NCBI GenBank assembly: GCA_019671005.1
Contig: CM033726.1
Coordinates: 5,153,213 to 5,217,212, forward strand
From: Hibiscus mutabilis
Taxonomy: Eukaryota; Streptophyta; Magnoliopsida; Malvales; Malvaceae
Reading direction: 5' to 3'
DNA: 64,000 nucleotides
This document shows positions 35,478 to 47,649 of the stretch, one piece after another (positions within the stretch are counted from its first letter, which is position 1; each line of letters starts with the position of its first letter). The notes under the pieces are model-generated. The model did not search any database. It saw nothing but the letters and a program-made list of their open reading frames with translations, and was not told where the DNA came from. Both the position numbers and the translations under genes were made by a program.

Positions 35478-38400
35478 TTAAATAAAGAACGCAAGCACAC
35501 CAACGAGAGGAGCATTGATGTACGTTGTAGGCTCCGACTCTTGAAAATAAGGCCTTGAATCCGGAAATGCATCCCACACATTCGGCCCTCCCACCACTGC
35601 TCCCACCAATAGATTCGGGTTCGGGTTCGGGTTCGGGCTTAAATAATACCCACTCCCCTCTTTGCAACCGATGCGACCCTGGTGGACTGCCACCGACGGC
35701 AGCGAGCTGCCCCTGTGATGAATCCTCTGCGGATATCGTGCTCCATACCCAACCACGTAGGACATCCCCAAAGGATTATCTCCCATAATATAGTCCACCT
35801 ATACATTCCCACAAACAAAACAAAAATGCACGTCAGTTGATGAAACGAATCAAAATCCCTTGATTTTGTCAATCTTTTTATATAATACCTGGCGTTTCGC
35901 CAAGTTTTTGAGAAGGGCTGGAGAGGCCGATACTTCACCGCACGGCACCACCTTGTTAGCGTGTCTTAGATAATTAGAATAGGCTACAAGTAGGAAAGAT
36001 AACGACGTTACGTGCTGCATGTTACTCCCTCCGGCTTTGAAGAGCAATCCACCTTTTATAAGATAAAACAAAGGGTTAGTTTCCTAAGATTAGCAGAGAT
36101 CTGTGATTTAGGAAATCAAAGAAAAGAGAAGCACATTACCAGGAGAGCACTGAACTTGAGGATGGGAAATTCCAGGCAGTAAAGAACAAATAAAACCATC
36201 AGCATTTTGCTTGAAAGACTCGAAATAGTCGGCTTTTCCCATCAGCACTTCCTGTCCCACAGATCAGATAGTTAATAATATAATATTAGTGTGCAATCCA
36301 AGAATTTGAATGTTCATGCACATAGGGACAAGCTGATTATATAGGATAACATAAAATATATTAAATGCATGAACATGACAAATTCATGCAACCCATACAT
36401 ATATATATCAGAATATTGTAAAAGGGAGTGAAAGGTCCTTAACGGAGTGGTGATCTGATCACCTTCCAAGAAAAAGTAAATGTGGAAAGATAATGAGTGA
36501 GCATGGGAGGTGAGTCAGGTGACCATCGACTCAGCCTGTAGGCACATGGTTGTACCAGTAACTCACTGATTGGGGACCCACGAGGATCCGGATCAAATTT
36601 TGGATCATGATTGAGGAGACAATACATTGTTGAAAACCAACCCCAAATCCCTTTAATATGGGTTGTCAATGGAAAAATGAAAACCTAACTTTATGCTTAT
36701 ATGCATCATGTGCAATGGTTGGACAAAAATCCTCTGCTTTTTCGGCTAAATTTTAAACTTAAATTTTTAATATAAATATAAATAGGGCACTAAAAAGGAT
36801 ATTAGATTTTTATTATAGATAAACTATGGGGTAGGTCTACGGTGCGGTACCAAGCGGAAATGTTACAAAATACGGAACACAGAACTAAAAATGTTATACT
36901 TTTTGATAACATTTTAGGTTGGTGTCTCGCTACAGTATCGATACTTAGAGACAAGTTTCGATACTTACAAAAGCCTAAAATGTTATCAGAAACAATAAGT
37001 ATTGACACTCAAAGTTAAGTTTCGATACTTAACCACCAACCTAAAATATTATCAGAAAGTATAATATTTTCGGTTAGTGCCGCACAGTAATTGTCGGCAC
37101 CTTATCTTACGTTAGTTAGATAGACCCTAAACTATGCTTTCCTCTATCACATGATTAGTTCATTTCTATTCCCATCTTATCTGACCACATAGTACTACGG
37201 CCTTTTTTATAGAATCTTTGCTCCAACATCCTACGAATTCTTAAATTTAAAAATAAAAGATGGGGACCATCAAAACACATGCCGAGCCATGTGACACAGA
37301 CATTTTCTTCAATCCTGTAAAATGAAAAACACTACACTAGACAAATAAAATAAAGAGAACAACCTTATCCAAACAAAACAGAACAAAACATTCGTATCAT
37401 TATAATGTTTAAACCTATATAATCCCGTGATTAATTAACTTTGTACCTTGGAAATGAGGGCGTTAATCCCAGCATGCTTGTTATCCCAACCGAACTCGTT
37501 GATGGTATCTCCGGCTCTTAAGACGACCTCGTTTTTCACTATGTACTCTCTATATACACGCTTCCTCGAGGCCTTGTGCAGCCAAGCCGCTGCCCAAAGC
37601 AACTCATCCTACACATTCAGTACATGTTTTAGCCTATATTAAATTTAAATCCCTATGCATATCATGTCATGTATTAATCCAACGGCTCATCTTAAATGTG
37701 AGTCTGACCTGGTAGACATTGACGTCGCAGTAAAAAGGACAGACTGCAGAGTGCAGACAGCTACTATACGCACCTCGGTGCTTGTCAGCAAAGTTGAACA
37801 CCTACAGTTCAATACGCCATTTCTATAAATCAAACCTACAAATTATGTTCTCATTTGGGACGATGACAATGTTAACAAGAAACTTACCCTAACCGCTCGA
37901 CAGAGGAGCAGCCTCGAGTAAGCAGGGTCACGTGACCTGAACAGATGGAAGCAGCGGCCAACGCGGCGGCGGTTTCACCTGCGACGTCGGGACCAGGATG
38001 TGCGTTATCGATTTGGTACACCGTACGCAGCGTGTCCATGTCCTCCGGCCTTTCCCAGCAGGCTGTGATCGGAGTGCGCATCTCCCACTTGTACGTACAC
38101 CACTCCAGGCTTTGACGTTGCTTTCAAAAGATAATCCGTCGACCACTTCACTGCTTCAACGGCGTTCTTTAGCTCCGGCCCCATGGTCCTCCCGAAATCT
38201 ATGACGCTCCAAGCTAATAAAGTCGTCGTGAACGCCATTGGGAATCCGAACTTCACGTTGTCACCGGCGTCGTAGTAACCTCCCGTTAAGTCCACCTGAA
38301 ACAGAAATACCAAATCAAACCCCGTTAGTGATTTAACGAGACTCTTAATGCAGTGAAAAGGGAAATGTAGTAGGAGCGAGTAGTTACGCCGGCAGTGGAA

Positions 38401-38612
38401 CCGTCGTGCAATGCGGAGTCTCGGCGCCATTTGACGCGTTGATCTGGCGGGAGTCTGCCTGAGCGTTGGCCTTCGGAAAACAGAATGCTCTTGCGGAGAG
38501 CGTCAGAGTAGTCGTGGCCGCCAATGATTGGACGACAAAACAGGAGCAAAGAAAAAGAAAAGGCGACAAGTGCTGGGAAAATCCCCGGAAAGACAAAGGA
38601 TTTTAACGCCAT
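35478..38612 (-). pseudogene. Secreted GH9 endo-1,4-beta-glucanase, seven exons, two frameshifts, altered 3' end
   Basis: Wall-loosening glycoside hydrolase family 9, secreted class B type (catalytic domain only). Exons: 38388-38612, 37888-38295, 37709-37801, 37447-37608, 36140-36251, 35889-36052, 35478-35798. All have GT/AG borders and consistent phase. With the frame restored the protein would be 494 residues, the usual length. Residues 1-30 are a hydrophobic signal peptide. DAGDN (84-88, catalytic Asp region), HHRGSS (415-420) and QESEPTTY (474-481, catalytic acid Glu) are present. Odd points: an extra G at 38061-38062 shifts the frame after SDHS and gives a stop at 38005 (about 171 aa). 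A missing base near 37943-37946 shifts it back. Cys replaces the usual Tyr before [10 protein letters not shown]. The C-terminus LAFFI-stop uses a TAA formed at a retrotransposon junction. It is either a recent pseudogene or has assembly errors; the remaining exons are clean. Confidence 0.88.
36820..37115. mobile_element. Foldback MITE within GH9 intron 4
   Basis: Nested inverted repeats: ggtctacggtgcggtacca on the left against ttagtgccgcacagtaattg on the right, then aaatgttatactttttgata against tatcagaaagtataatattt, and repeated cgatact/agtatcg motifs in the centre. The intron (36252-37446) is by far the longest of the gene, because of this insertion. Confidence 0.65.
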
Positions 38613-38669
38613 CTTTTTTTCTCGGGTTTCAGTTACCACTTCTACTCTACTGCTAAGACAAGAACGTGG

Positions 38670-38682
38670 TTTTTTATACTAA
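38670..38682 (-). promoter_or_regulatory. TATA box of the GH9 gene
   Basis: The minus strand reads agtataaaaaacc about 60-70 bases before the ATG at 38612, a normal core-promoter position. Confidence 0.5.
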
Positions 38683-39033
38683 AAAAGTTTCGTCGGATTT
38701 CCAATGCTGAGCTTGACTGGTTCATTGTCAGATTATTCAGGTCGGGTTGGAATTCGGCTTTTGGCATCACATCCTTTTTTCGGGTTTCAAAACATGATGA
38801 GTGGTGGCGCGGTATGAGAGGCAGTCAAAATGTAGTGGGGAGGGCACATGGAACGCCGCCTATTAAGCATCGACACGTGGATAATGAGGAAAGTGGGGCC
38901 CATTGATTGGAAAGATTATGAAATATGAGGAGCGAGAGGGGCATGCCGCATGTGCAGCTTCTGATGGTATAAATTGGAGGATTGTTGAGGAAATGGGCAT
39001 GTGAGTTTCTGTTGGCTGCTGGCTAGGAGGTGC

Positions 39034-39067
39034 ATTTAGATTTAGATTTAGATTTAGATTTAGATTT
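39034..39067 (+). repeat. (tttaga)n microsatellite
   Basis: Five to six head-to-tail units of ttaga(t) follow the GH9 promoter region. It is not the plant telomere unit tttaggg. Confidence 0.9.
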
Positions 39068-39104
39068 TGTGTACTTCTACACTCTAGTGGTCCCTATAAT
39101 CCCG

Positions 39105-39292
39105 GTACTAGAAAAAATTATTAGATAGTCTTAGCTCACTACGTTATTTATGGTCTAATTTAATAAAAAAAAAATTATTTTATTTTTTTAAGGTGAATCT
39201 TCACATATTTCTTGCATGTCATTAAATAAATGAATCTCATTGAATAAGACCATAGATGACGTGATGAGCCGAGATTATGTAATAATTTCTCC
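39105..39292. mobile_element. ~190-bp MITE
   Basis: The arms aaattattagatagtcttag...cgttatttatggtctaattt (left) and the reverse complement of aagaccatagatgacgtgat...ataatttct (right) match over about 50 bases at roughly three quarters identity. The core is A/T-rich. Confidence 0.65.
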
Positions 39293-39994
39293 CCTAACAG
39301 AGTCTATCCAAATGAAAATAAACGGTAAACTACACTATTAGTCCATTTTTTTTCCGATTATAAAGAGGCTGAACCGGTATATTACACTCTTACATACGTG
39401 TAAGGAGGACGTGAATATCTCAGAGTAATTTATTAGACAAAATATCAGGTGAGGATTCAAAGACGTGAATATCGGATGAAATCTCAATTTTGACCATTCA
39501 GTCTGCAGCCATGTTAGTTTCACAGCACATTAAGAGAAAATCAACAAACTAGACTATGCGGACTCTGGAAGCATGGAGGCGAAAGGAGCTTGAGAACATA
39601 AGCATTGTCCATCTAGACAGTGACTCGTTCAAAACCATTCGACCAAGTCTAAGGCCTTCATATACTACTCAAAGATCAGCTTGGAGCAAGAACGAAGTCC
39701 GAATTTAAAGGTGGGACAAAATATAAATTTTAAAAAGATAGTGTGTAATTTATAATTATTTTAATTTTTTCAAAAAAAATAAAAGAGCTAAAAATATAAA
39801 AAAATTCTCTCTGTCAGGGGGACAACAGCCCCTCCCATACATAATATACCTCCATCCCTGGCTTGGAGGACGGAAGTTGGTCCAAGTTTTTCGGTGAAAG
39901 CTGAGCAATGTCATTAATGAAGGCCCCTTATTAAAAAAAAATACAAGGGTGTAATTTGTTAATCAGCAAAGGGGACAAAAATTTTCTGCTTTTT
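39293..39994. other. Intergenic DNA with a possible decayed hAT MITE
   Basis: No gene seen. Around 39690-39865 the pair aagtccgaatttaaaggtgg and ccccctcccatac...cctccatccctggct resembles the two ends of common plant cagggg-type MITEs, too degraded for firm borders. Confidence 0.3.
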
Positions 39995-40155
39995 TCGGTA
40001 TTCAAACACTAAAAAATTAAATTTTTAGTCTTAACCCTAAATTCTAAATTATAAACCCTACACTCTAAAAAATATACCCTAATTCAAATTCTTTAAACTC
40101 TAACCATAAATCCTAAACCTAATTTTTAGTACGGGACATAAATGGGTCACAAAAA
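39995..40155 (-). repeat. Degenerate ttaggg-like interspersed repeat, copy 3
   Basis: The reverse complement contains taggatttatggttagagtt, agggtatattttttagagtg, tagggtttataatttagaat and agtgtttgaatac, in the same order as in the copies at 16770 and 58210. Confidence 0.55.
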
Positions 40156-41384
40156 AAGATAGGGAATTTCTATTCATCAGCAACGCCGTGTGCCCATCTT
40201 TCCTTTTTCAGTATGTGCAATGCCATTGGCTCATGTTCAAGCTAACCTCGTTGAATCATGGAGCGAGAGAAAAGGGTAGACAAGAAGGGCAACTGTTTGT
40301 CTCACATGGGGAATGGCATGTGCAATGAGGTAGGAATGGGAATAACGTGGGTAAAGTGGTCGGGTCTCATGGAGATTAGGTCCATGAGTTCGTGGAACGT
40401 GGAATGTTGTTCAACCAATTCGGCTGCTTGAATAGGTATTTTCCACAACGTGGAAGGGCAAACTTTTCTTCTTTTAACAAGCTGGGCTATTTTGAAAACT
40501 TCATTACACCTAATTTTCATGTTTAGTTAAACACAAATGTGTCGCGTAAGTGGCCTTATGTCATTAGCCGATGGCATGTATTATTAAGGCTTGATCAATG
40601 TTATGATTGTTACGTACCCCAAGGGTCAGCGATTGGTCGGTAAGGATGATTAAAAGTAGGTGAGATTTCGAGCCTCAATTCCCTCTATGAGATTGAAACA
40701 TCTCTTTTTGTCTATAGCATGGGTAATTAGATAGCCAAATTTCCTTAATAGCTAATGCATGTGGTCCAAACTCATTATATTCCTTTGCTCTTGCTACAGT
40801 CGATTGTTTTTAATTTTCGGTCTATTTTGAGGGTGATCCTTCTTTTACAATCCCAAGATTCAAATCGTGGACGCTACTTAAAGAACTTAACGCCTTATTT
40901 CGTTAGACCAACTAATTGTTGTTGGTATTACTCATATGAATGTATTAAACAAATTATTATGATTGCATTTTTTATTAAGTAGAGAAATAATTACATTCTC
41001 AAGGCAAATGCGGATATTTAAACTCATATAAAATGAGACAAGATAAGTATTCTTGACCGTTAGATCAATTAATGGATCTTATTACGATGGTATCTTTGAT
41101 ACACTATGGTGAGATTTTCTAATACTATTAATCAGATTAAAAGATTAACGTTTTATAAAATGTATTGTTTTATTAATAGCATTTGTGAAATTTAAAAAGT
41201 TACAGGATGTTTTTGTGTGGTTTAAACAAAGCTTCAAAATGTGACAAAGTGCTATAACTATTCATTATATAATGGATTCTCGTCTTTGATACATGTGGTA
41301 AAAGTTTTTTACCACTTACATTTTATTTTTCTTTTACTATACACTAGTGAAGGGTAATTATCCTTTTAGCTTTACTTGTGAAAT
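40156..41384. other. Intergenic stretch with one SINE-like remnant, no gene seen
   Basis: 40302-40520 is open on the minus strand but matches no family known to me. 40770-40925 resembles the minus-strand SINE family (ccaagattcaaatcgtggac as the B-box region, then gttagaccaactaattg). Otherwise nothing is recognisable. Confidence 0.4.
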
Positions 41385-43077
41385 CTAAATATAATACCCG
41401 GATTTCGAGTTAGTGAATCGAGTCTTGAACTGGATATTGGGCCTCAGGTCGAGGGCCCAATTAAGAATTTGACTTTGGGATTTATGGCAATAGATGGTTG
41501 GGGTTTATTAATTATTTGGTAGAATAAAAATAAAGAATAAAAGAAAAGTAAGAAAAAAGGGAAAAAGAAAATAAAAAGGGGAAATAAGAATAGTTTGAAT
41601 TTTAAATAGGGAGTGGGTGGTTGAAAATGGAGGAAGGGAATGATGGAGGAGAGAGAAAAAGAAAAAGATGAGAATGGTAGGAGAGAGAGAAAAGTTTGAG
41701 ATAAAATTTCAAAATTTGATCTACGGAGATCTAGCCGTCCGATCGCGACATCACCACCGCCATTGTGTTCATCTTTTCAAGACGAGTCTGCCGGTACCAG
41801 CATCACCGCCGTCAGAGTTGCCATCAGAGGAGGTATGAGAGAAGAAGTTTTGGGTTGTGCCGTTCGAGGGAGTTAGAGGGCTCGAATTGAGAAACGGAGG
41901 GCACCATTGAGTTCACCAGCTCGAGAATATTCGGGCGGTGAAGTTTGGTTGCCAGAAGCCGTCGAAGACGCCGTCCTGCACTAGGGGACCGAGTCACCTG
42001 AGTGGACTCGGGCCAACTCGGGCGAGACAGGCCGTGCTGACTCAGCCCGAGCCAAGTCAAGCTGAGCCGACCTGAGCTATCATAAATCGAGCATCGTCGC
42101 CCGCCGCCGCTGTGTACCGTTGACCGTCGTAAGTCATCGTTGATCGCCGTCAGTCGTCGTTGACTGTTAACCGTCCACGTTGAATTTTTTCGGGAGACCC
42201 TACCCTGGGGTTTCTCGACGTTCTAGATCCAATGGCGCATTCTGTTTTGCCAAATTTGAACCCAGTAAGCTGTTTTTACGTGTTTGGCCCTTCGTTTGGC
42301 TAAGGAGATGTATGGAATTTAAGTGTTTTCGTAATTGTTGATATGCGAGGATTAATCGGGTCGAATATCAGAACAAGTGGAATATTCGGGAAGCCAGGAT
42401 GAAGATTTTAGCGATGTCAGCATAAGGTTAGTACACCTCGAACTCTGAAATGCTTCATGAGCATCATAAGTGTAATTGCCTTGCATATTAGTGGTTGTAA
42501 AATAAGAGATGGATAATAAACATGCGTCAGTAGTGTTATTGCGAGGCTTGATAATTATTAAGATGCTTGATGAGCTTGAGAATGTTGAGACTGTTATGAG
42601 CTTTAGAGATCGTATATGATTGTCTGAATATCCGTATGATTATCTGATTAATGATTGCAATGTGATGATGCTTTGTGGAACAAATTAATATATTCAATTA
42701 AATGTTTAAAATTTGGTAATTAATAGTAAATGATTTAAATGCTCTAGCAATAAACTATAATGACTCTTATAAGCTTTAGGGGTAGAATAGGGTCTCATAA
42801 TTAATATTGATGTCTTCAAGCTTAATGGCCTATAGTGCTTAGTAAGGACGAGAGTTGTAATAACGGACTAGTATAGTCGACCACTCGATAAATTGCTTAT
42901 GAAATCGGTAATTAACACTAATTGGTCTAAAGGTTGGTTTAAGATGAAAATCGATGAAAATGAGTAATAAAGCGATTATTACTGTAATCAATGAGATAAT
43001 GTGAATTGATGGAAATAATTGACGGGAATGAATTGTAATACTTCTCTATAAAATGTAACAACTCGGTAATAATTGGT

Positions 43078-43455
43078 TGGTTGTAATAGCAACAATAGGG
43101 ATCTGTTGTGGGTCATATGATGATTGTGTGCCAGGTAGGGCACTTGTATGGATCCGTGGTGGATCATGTATGGTTATGTGCCAGGTAGGGCACCGATTTA
43201 GTTATGAGTCTTTGCTTGGTGGGATCCGAATACCAAGTGAGTGGGTGTTGCAACACATGAAGGCCACTCGATGTGAGATTTCGAGTGATGAAATGAAGGC
43301 CATTCGATATGAGATTTTGGGTGATGATATTTGCTCGATGTGAGATTCTAAGCCTCGCTCGATGTGAGATTCCGAGCGAAGACTCGATGTGAGATTCTGA
43401 GTATACCGTTCGATGTAAGATTTCGAGCAACTTAATGTGAGATTTCGAGCATGGG
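43078..43455 (+). repeat. Short imperfect tandem repeats inside the solo LTR
   Basis: gtgccaggtagggcac occurs twice (about 43129 and 43180), each with ggatc nearby. After that, tcgatgtgagattycgag-like units are repeated about seven times at 20-60 base spacing (43268, 43305, 43335, 43358, 43383, 43409, 43433). The spacing is irregular, so this is a motif cluster more than a clean array. Confidence 0.75.
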
Positions 43456-45365
43456 CGAGTCTCCTAGTGTCGGGTGACATTGGGCCTCACTCCTAATTTA
43501 CTTTATTGACGTGCTTATGGCAATTGTAATGTTGTTTATATGCGTAACATGTTTAGGCGATTATGGTAGCGCCACATGCTTATTTATCTCTTCTTATTGC
43601 TTGTACTAGCTTCCATGCTTACGTTTATGATTAGAATGAAGTATAGTAGAGTAAATGTGTATCACTGAGCTCTATAAGCTCAGCGCTCAAAATTGTTGTT
43701 TCCGTGCGTAGGTTGATCGTTAGATCGTAAGATCGTGGAGCATTATCAGATCGACATTCTAGCATCACTACAAAAAATGTATAATTGCTGATGGAATTTA
43801 CGACGAAATTTGATTTTATTAACGGAATTTCTAAGGGAAGAGAGGCGTCAGCAAAATGTTGGTCGAAATCAACATTTTCAAGGAAATAAAATAATTCGTC
43901 AGAAGTTTATCGACGAAAATCCGTCAGTAAATTACTGACGAAACATTTGAAATCCGTCGGAAAATTATATGTATAATACTTTATGTTTCGACAAACATAC
44001 CTTTTTCATCGAAATATTAAAAAATATAAAAAGAAATTCGAATTTCTCAATTTCCAATGGATTACATCTATTTCGTCGAAAATTAAAATCTTAATTTTTT
44101 TTAAAAAGGGAGGGAAATTTTACCGGGATTCAACCCGAAAAAATTTGCATTCCCTCCAAAATATAATGAATCCAAATTTTTATTTAATTAATCAATTTGC
44201 CAAAAATTAATAATTCATAATTAATATAATTCAAATAATTACATTAATTTGAAAAATCAGATAATAATAATACTAATAACAAGTTTATATTGTATTTTGG
44301 TAATGCTTTAATAAGAAAATAATAACATACAATGAAAAATTAAATTCACCATATTAGCTAAGATTAGATATGGATTTATTACATATATTTCACAATTCAA
44401 TATTTCTAATAAATATGAATAAATGGTTGTACACTATACATAAAAAATACAATATTCAATAATAAAAAAGAGTAAAATACAAAGTTTGCATACTAAAGAA
44501 TTGTTATCATTTAAAAATTTCCAAGCAACCTACAAAATATAATGAAAGATGTTAGTGATTAATTAAAATAGTATAATAAATAAAGTGAATTTTAAAAAAT
44601 TACATTGAATAAAAACTAAAACTTACATCAATATTGATAAATGATAATAAAAGAGAAGATGAAATTAATAGTAGAACTTTTGATGAGATAAAAATGAGTT
44701 AATAAGAAGAGATGAAATGAGAAGAAAGAATTGAGAGAAAAATGAGTTTAGTAAGGTTTAAATAGAAAAAAATTAGGGTAAAAAGTTGGTAGGTTTGAAA
44801 TTTAATGTTTCAATGGAGAGAAATTGGAAGATTACAGCGGGTAAAGAAAAATTTTAAAAGTCGTGACGGAAAATACGGACCCGTCACAAACTTGTGACGG
44901 AATACGTGGATCTGTTAGAAATTTGTAACGGGTCCACATATTCCGTCACAAAATTATGTTGGATCCACATATTCTATTACAAATTCAAAATATTTTTTTT
45001 TAAAAAATGAACTTTTTTAAAAATTATTAAATAAAAAATAGAAGAATAATCCCTTTGTTTATTGTTTAAATTTTTAGTAAAATCGATAGTAATAAATTGT
45101 AATTTCAAGAAGTATTATCTATTTTTTTTGTATATTATATTTTTAAAGTGTGGTATTAATTTTAGATTTTTTTTTTGTAATAAACAAGGTAGTCGTCTCT
45201 AAAAATTCCCTCTAAGTCCTAAGGGAGGAAAAGTGCACTAACCTTGTTGTCTTTCCATTGATAAGCAAATAAAAGTATAGAAGCATTACAGTTCAACAAA
45301 ACATCAGATAATATTCAAAAACTTGAAGTAAAATTGGAAAGCTAAAAGTAAATATCACCTGAAAT

Positions 45366-47560
45366 TCAAGATGCATTTTCCCCATTGCATTGTTGTGGTG
45401 ATGGAGGAATCAGATAATAAGATTCTTCTTGATTGGTGGGTGGCTGGACAAAAGGTGCCAGAGGTGTGCTACCTCTCGGTGGATAAGTCACTTGTGGGTG
45501 CAAAGGCATCGATGTGGTTGGACGTATAAGAGGTTGCATGCCACTAAACCCTGGATAAAGTGGAAGATGATGCACCAGAGGGTAGAAACCTAAAAACAAA
45601 TAATTAGTTGAAAAACAAACTTGTAATTGACAATAATTATAATGATATATATATATATTTAATTGAAATAGCATTTTAAAACCTGTTTGTCCATTATATT
45701 TTGCTTCAAGAAGCATCTGAGAGTATCATTGTGGTTACTGTTGCGGTTGATGTTGTTGTTGTGACATTAGCAAAGCCATTATTTTATCTTGGCGTTTTGT
45801 AACTTGCCTCAACTATTCCTTCAATGCATCGATCTCTTATTGTTGCTCTGGATTTCTCGGTGTAGACCTTTTTGAAGAACCAGAAGTTTGAAACGTGTTA
45901 TAGTATGTGAGAGCTGCAGACCCAACACCAAACACCTGACCCTTTAAGATTACTCCACCAAAAACCTCCAAAAATATCTTATTTGGGTCAACTGGTGCTG
46001 AAGATGACTCATTCACACTTGCAGCCTCCTGGGCTGCTGCTAGTGTCTCCAAATACTTGTTCTACAAAAAAATAATACTTCCTCCGTCCCACCAAAAAGT
46101 CCATTGTTGACTTTTCACGTAGTTTTAGGAAGAAAAAGTTTGTGTAAGAAAGATGATGTAAAATAATTGAAACGACAATTTTATCCCTGAAAAGTTAAAT
46201 TTTGTTTTACTGGGAAACTAAAAAAGGGGTATAAAGAGAAAGAGAAATATGCCTTTTAAAAGTTGTTGATTTTTTCAATGAGACATTTTAAGTAGGACAA
46301 TTTTAAAATACAAAATGGACATATTGAGTAGGACAGAGGGAGTAATTTATTATATTAAATAAAAATAAGTTACATTAGTTAATGGAAAGCTTTTGATTAG
46401 AATTTTGAGAATAACGTACAACAAATTCCCGATGATTGTCACTGAACCAACCACCATCTTTGTCGTCCTTACTCGTATAAGTAAACCTGTAAAGAGGAAA
46501 TGCACCTATTGTTTCACCAGTACGATGTTCATAAAACAAATTCATTTACATAAGTGAATTAAATATATTGATAGTATATTAATCATATAAAAATTATATA
46601 TTACGAGAAACATACCAATCGTTCCTTCCACTCTATTATGGAAATGGAACCTCCCGTATGAGAGCCTAATGGTTTTGCCTCCATATTACCACGACGACGA
46701 TTTTTCTTAGCTTGCTCATTTTTTTTAACTCTGGAGAATTCCAATGATCTATGTAGGATTACCATGTCTCTTCTGACATACATTGAGGCCTTGTCTTGGT
46801 ATTACAACGCCAATGATGTAATGCCTCAGTGTATGAGACCCCAACTGCCTTGTTCTAACATTTAATCACATGTGGCTCTTTGTCAGGCTCCCACCAAAAT
46901 ATTTTCTGGAAAAATTCAATAAAGTAACCTATTAGTATATATTAATAGTAGTAGTAATACTAATTTGTACAATTAAATTGACTAATTTTATACATACTTT
47001 GAACTCATCAAAGTAAATTTGTTTCGCCTCTTCTGGAACAGCTCTCCAATTAAAGCCATATGGATGAAAATGTTGCTTTATAGCCGCTCTAATTGGCTTT
47101 CTGTAATAACTACGCTTTTGGAATTCATATTTCCTGCTGTACAAGGCCAACATCCATTTTTCAATTTAGAAATATATATATATATATTTATATGATCATG
47201 AATTATTAAATAAAGTTGGTAAGAAAAAATACTTACTTGGCAAAAAGACCGTGCAACAAAACCTGCACTTGTCCATGCTAATCCATTGTCGCATCGGACG
47301 GTGGCACACTAGAGTCAGCCATCGGCGTAGTAGAACTAACATGAGAAGTGGTCTGAATTGTCCGTGAAGTAGAGCCATCATGAGAAGTGGTCTGAACTGT
47401 CTCTGAAATGGTCTCTGGAACTGTATTCGTATCAGTATCACGAGGAACCTTTGATCTAGCATCAACTGGTGAGTGGGTCTCGGTAAAGGGTGAGTATGGA
47501 GCAGTTGGACGAAATCCTTTACCTCTAGCCCAAACATAATCTGTGCAAAAAAATGTAATT
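45366..47560 (-). pseudogene. CACTA second gene (TnpA-like, plant transposase 'Ptta/En/Spm' type)
   Basis: Minus-strand pieces in order: 47540-47290, a Ser/Thr-rich N-terminal region (TSHDGSTSRTIQTTSHV), ending at an in-frame TGA near 47280. Then 47153-46932 has AAIKQHFHPYGFNWRAVPEE. Next, 46890-46600 holds FWWEPD and RRGNMEAKPLGSHTGGSISI, the signature stretch of this family. 46052-45837 has VDPNKIFLEVFGGV and GSAALTYYN. 45716-45366 is a proline-rich tail. Introns probably separate some pieces, but stops (for example near 46845 and 46795) show decay. In active elements the product binds subterminal repeats. Confidence 0.75.
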
Positions 47561-47649
47561 ATAGCTATACTTCACAATGATAAATTAAATACACAAATGA
47601 AGCAAAAATCAATAGTAAATAGAAAAAATTAACGGTACATAGCAAAAAT

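Noticed and set aside
39034..39067. Possible interstitial telomere repeat
   Set aside because: The unit is tttaga, not tttaggg; a simple microsatellite.
40302..40520. 72-codon minus-strand frame
   Set aside because: No recognised domain, no splice or promoter context; kept only as a note in the intergenic entry.
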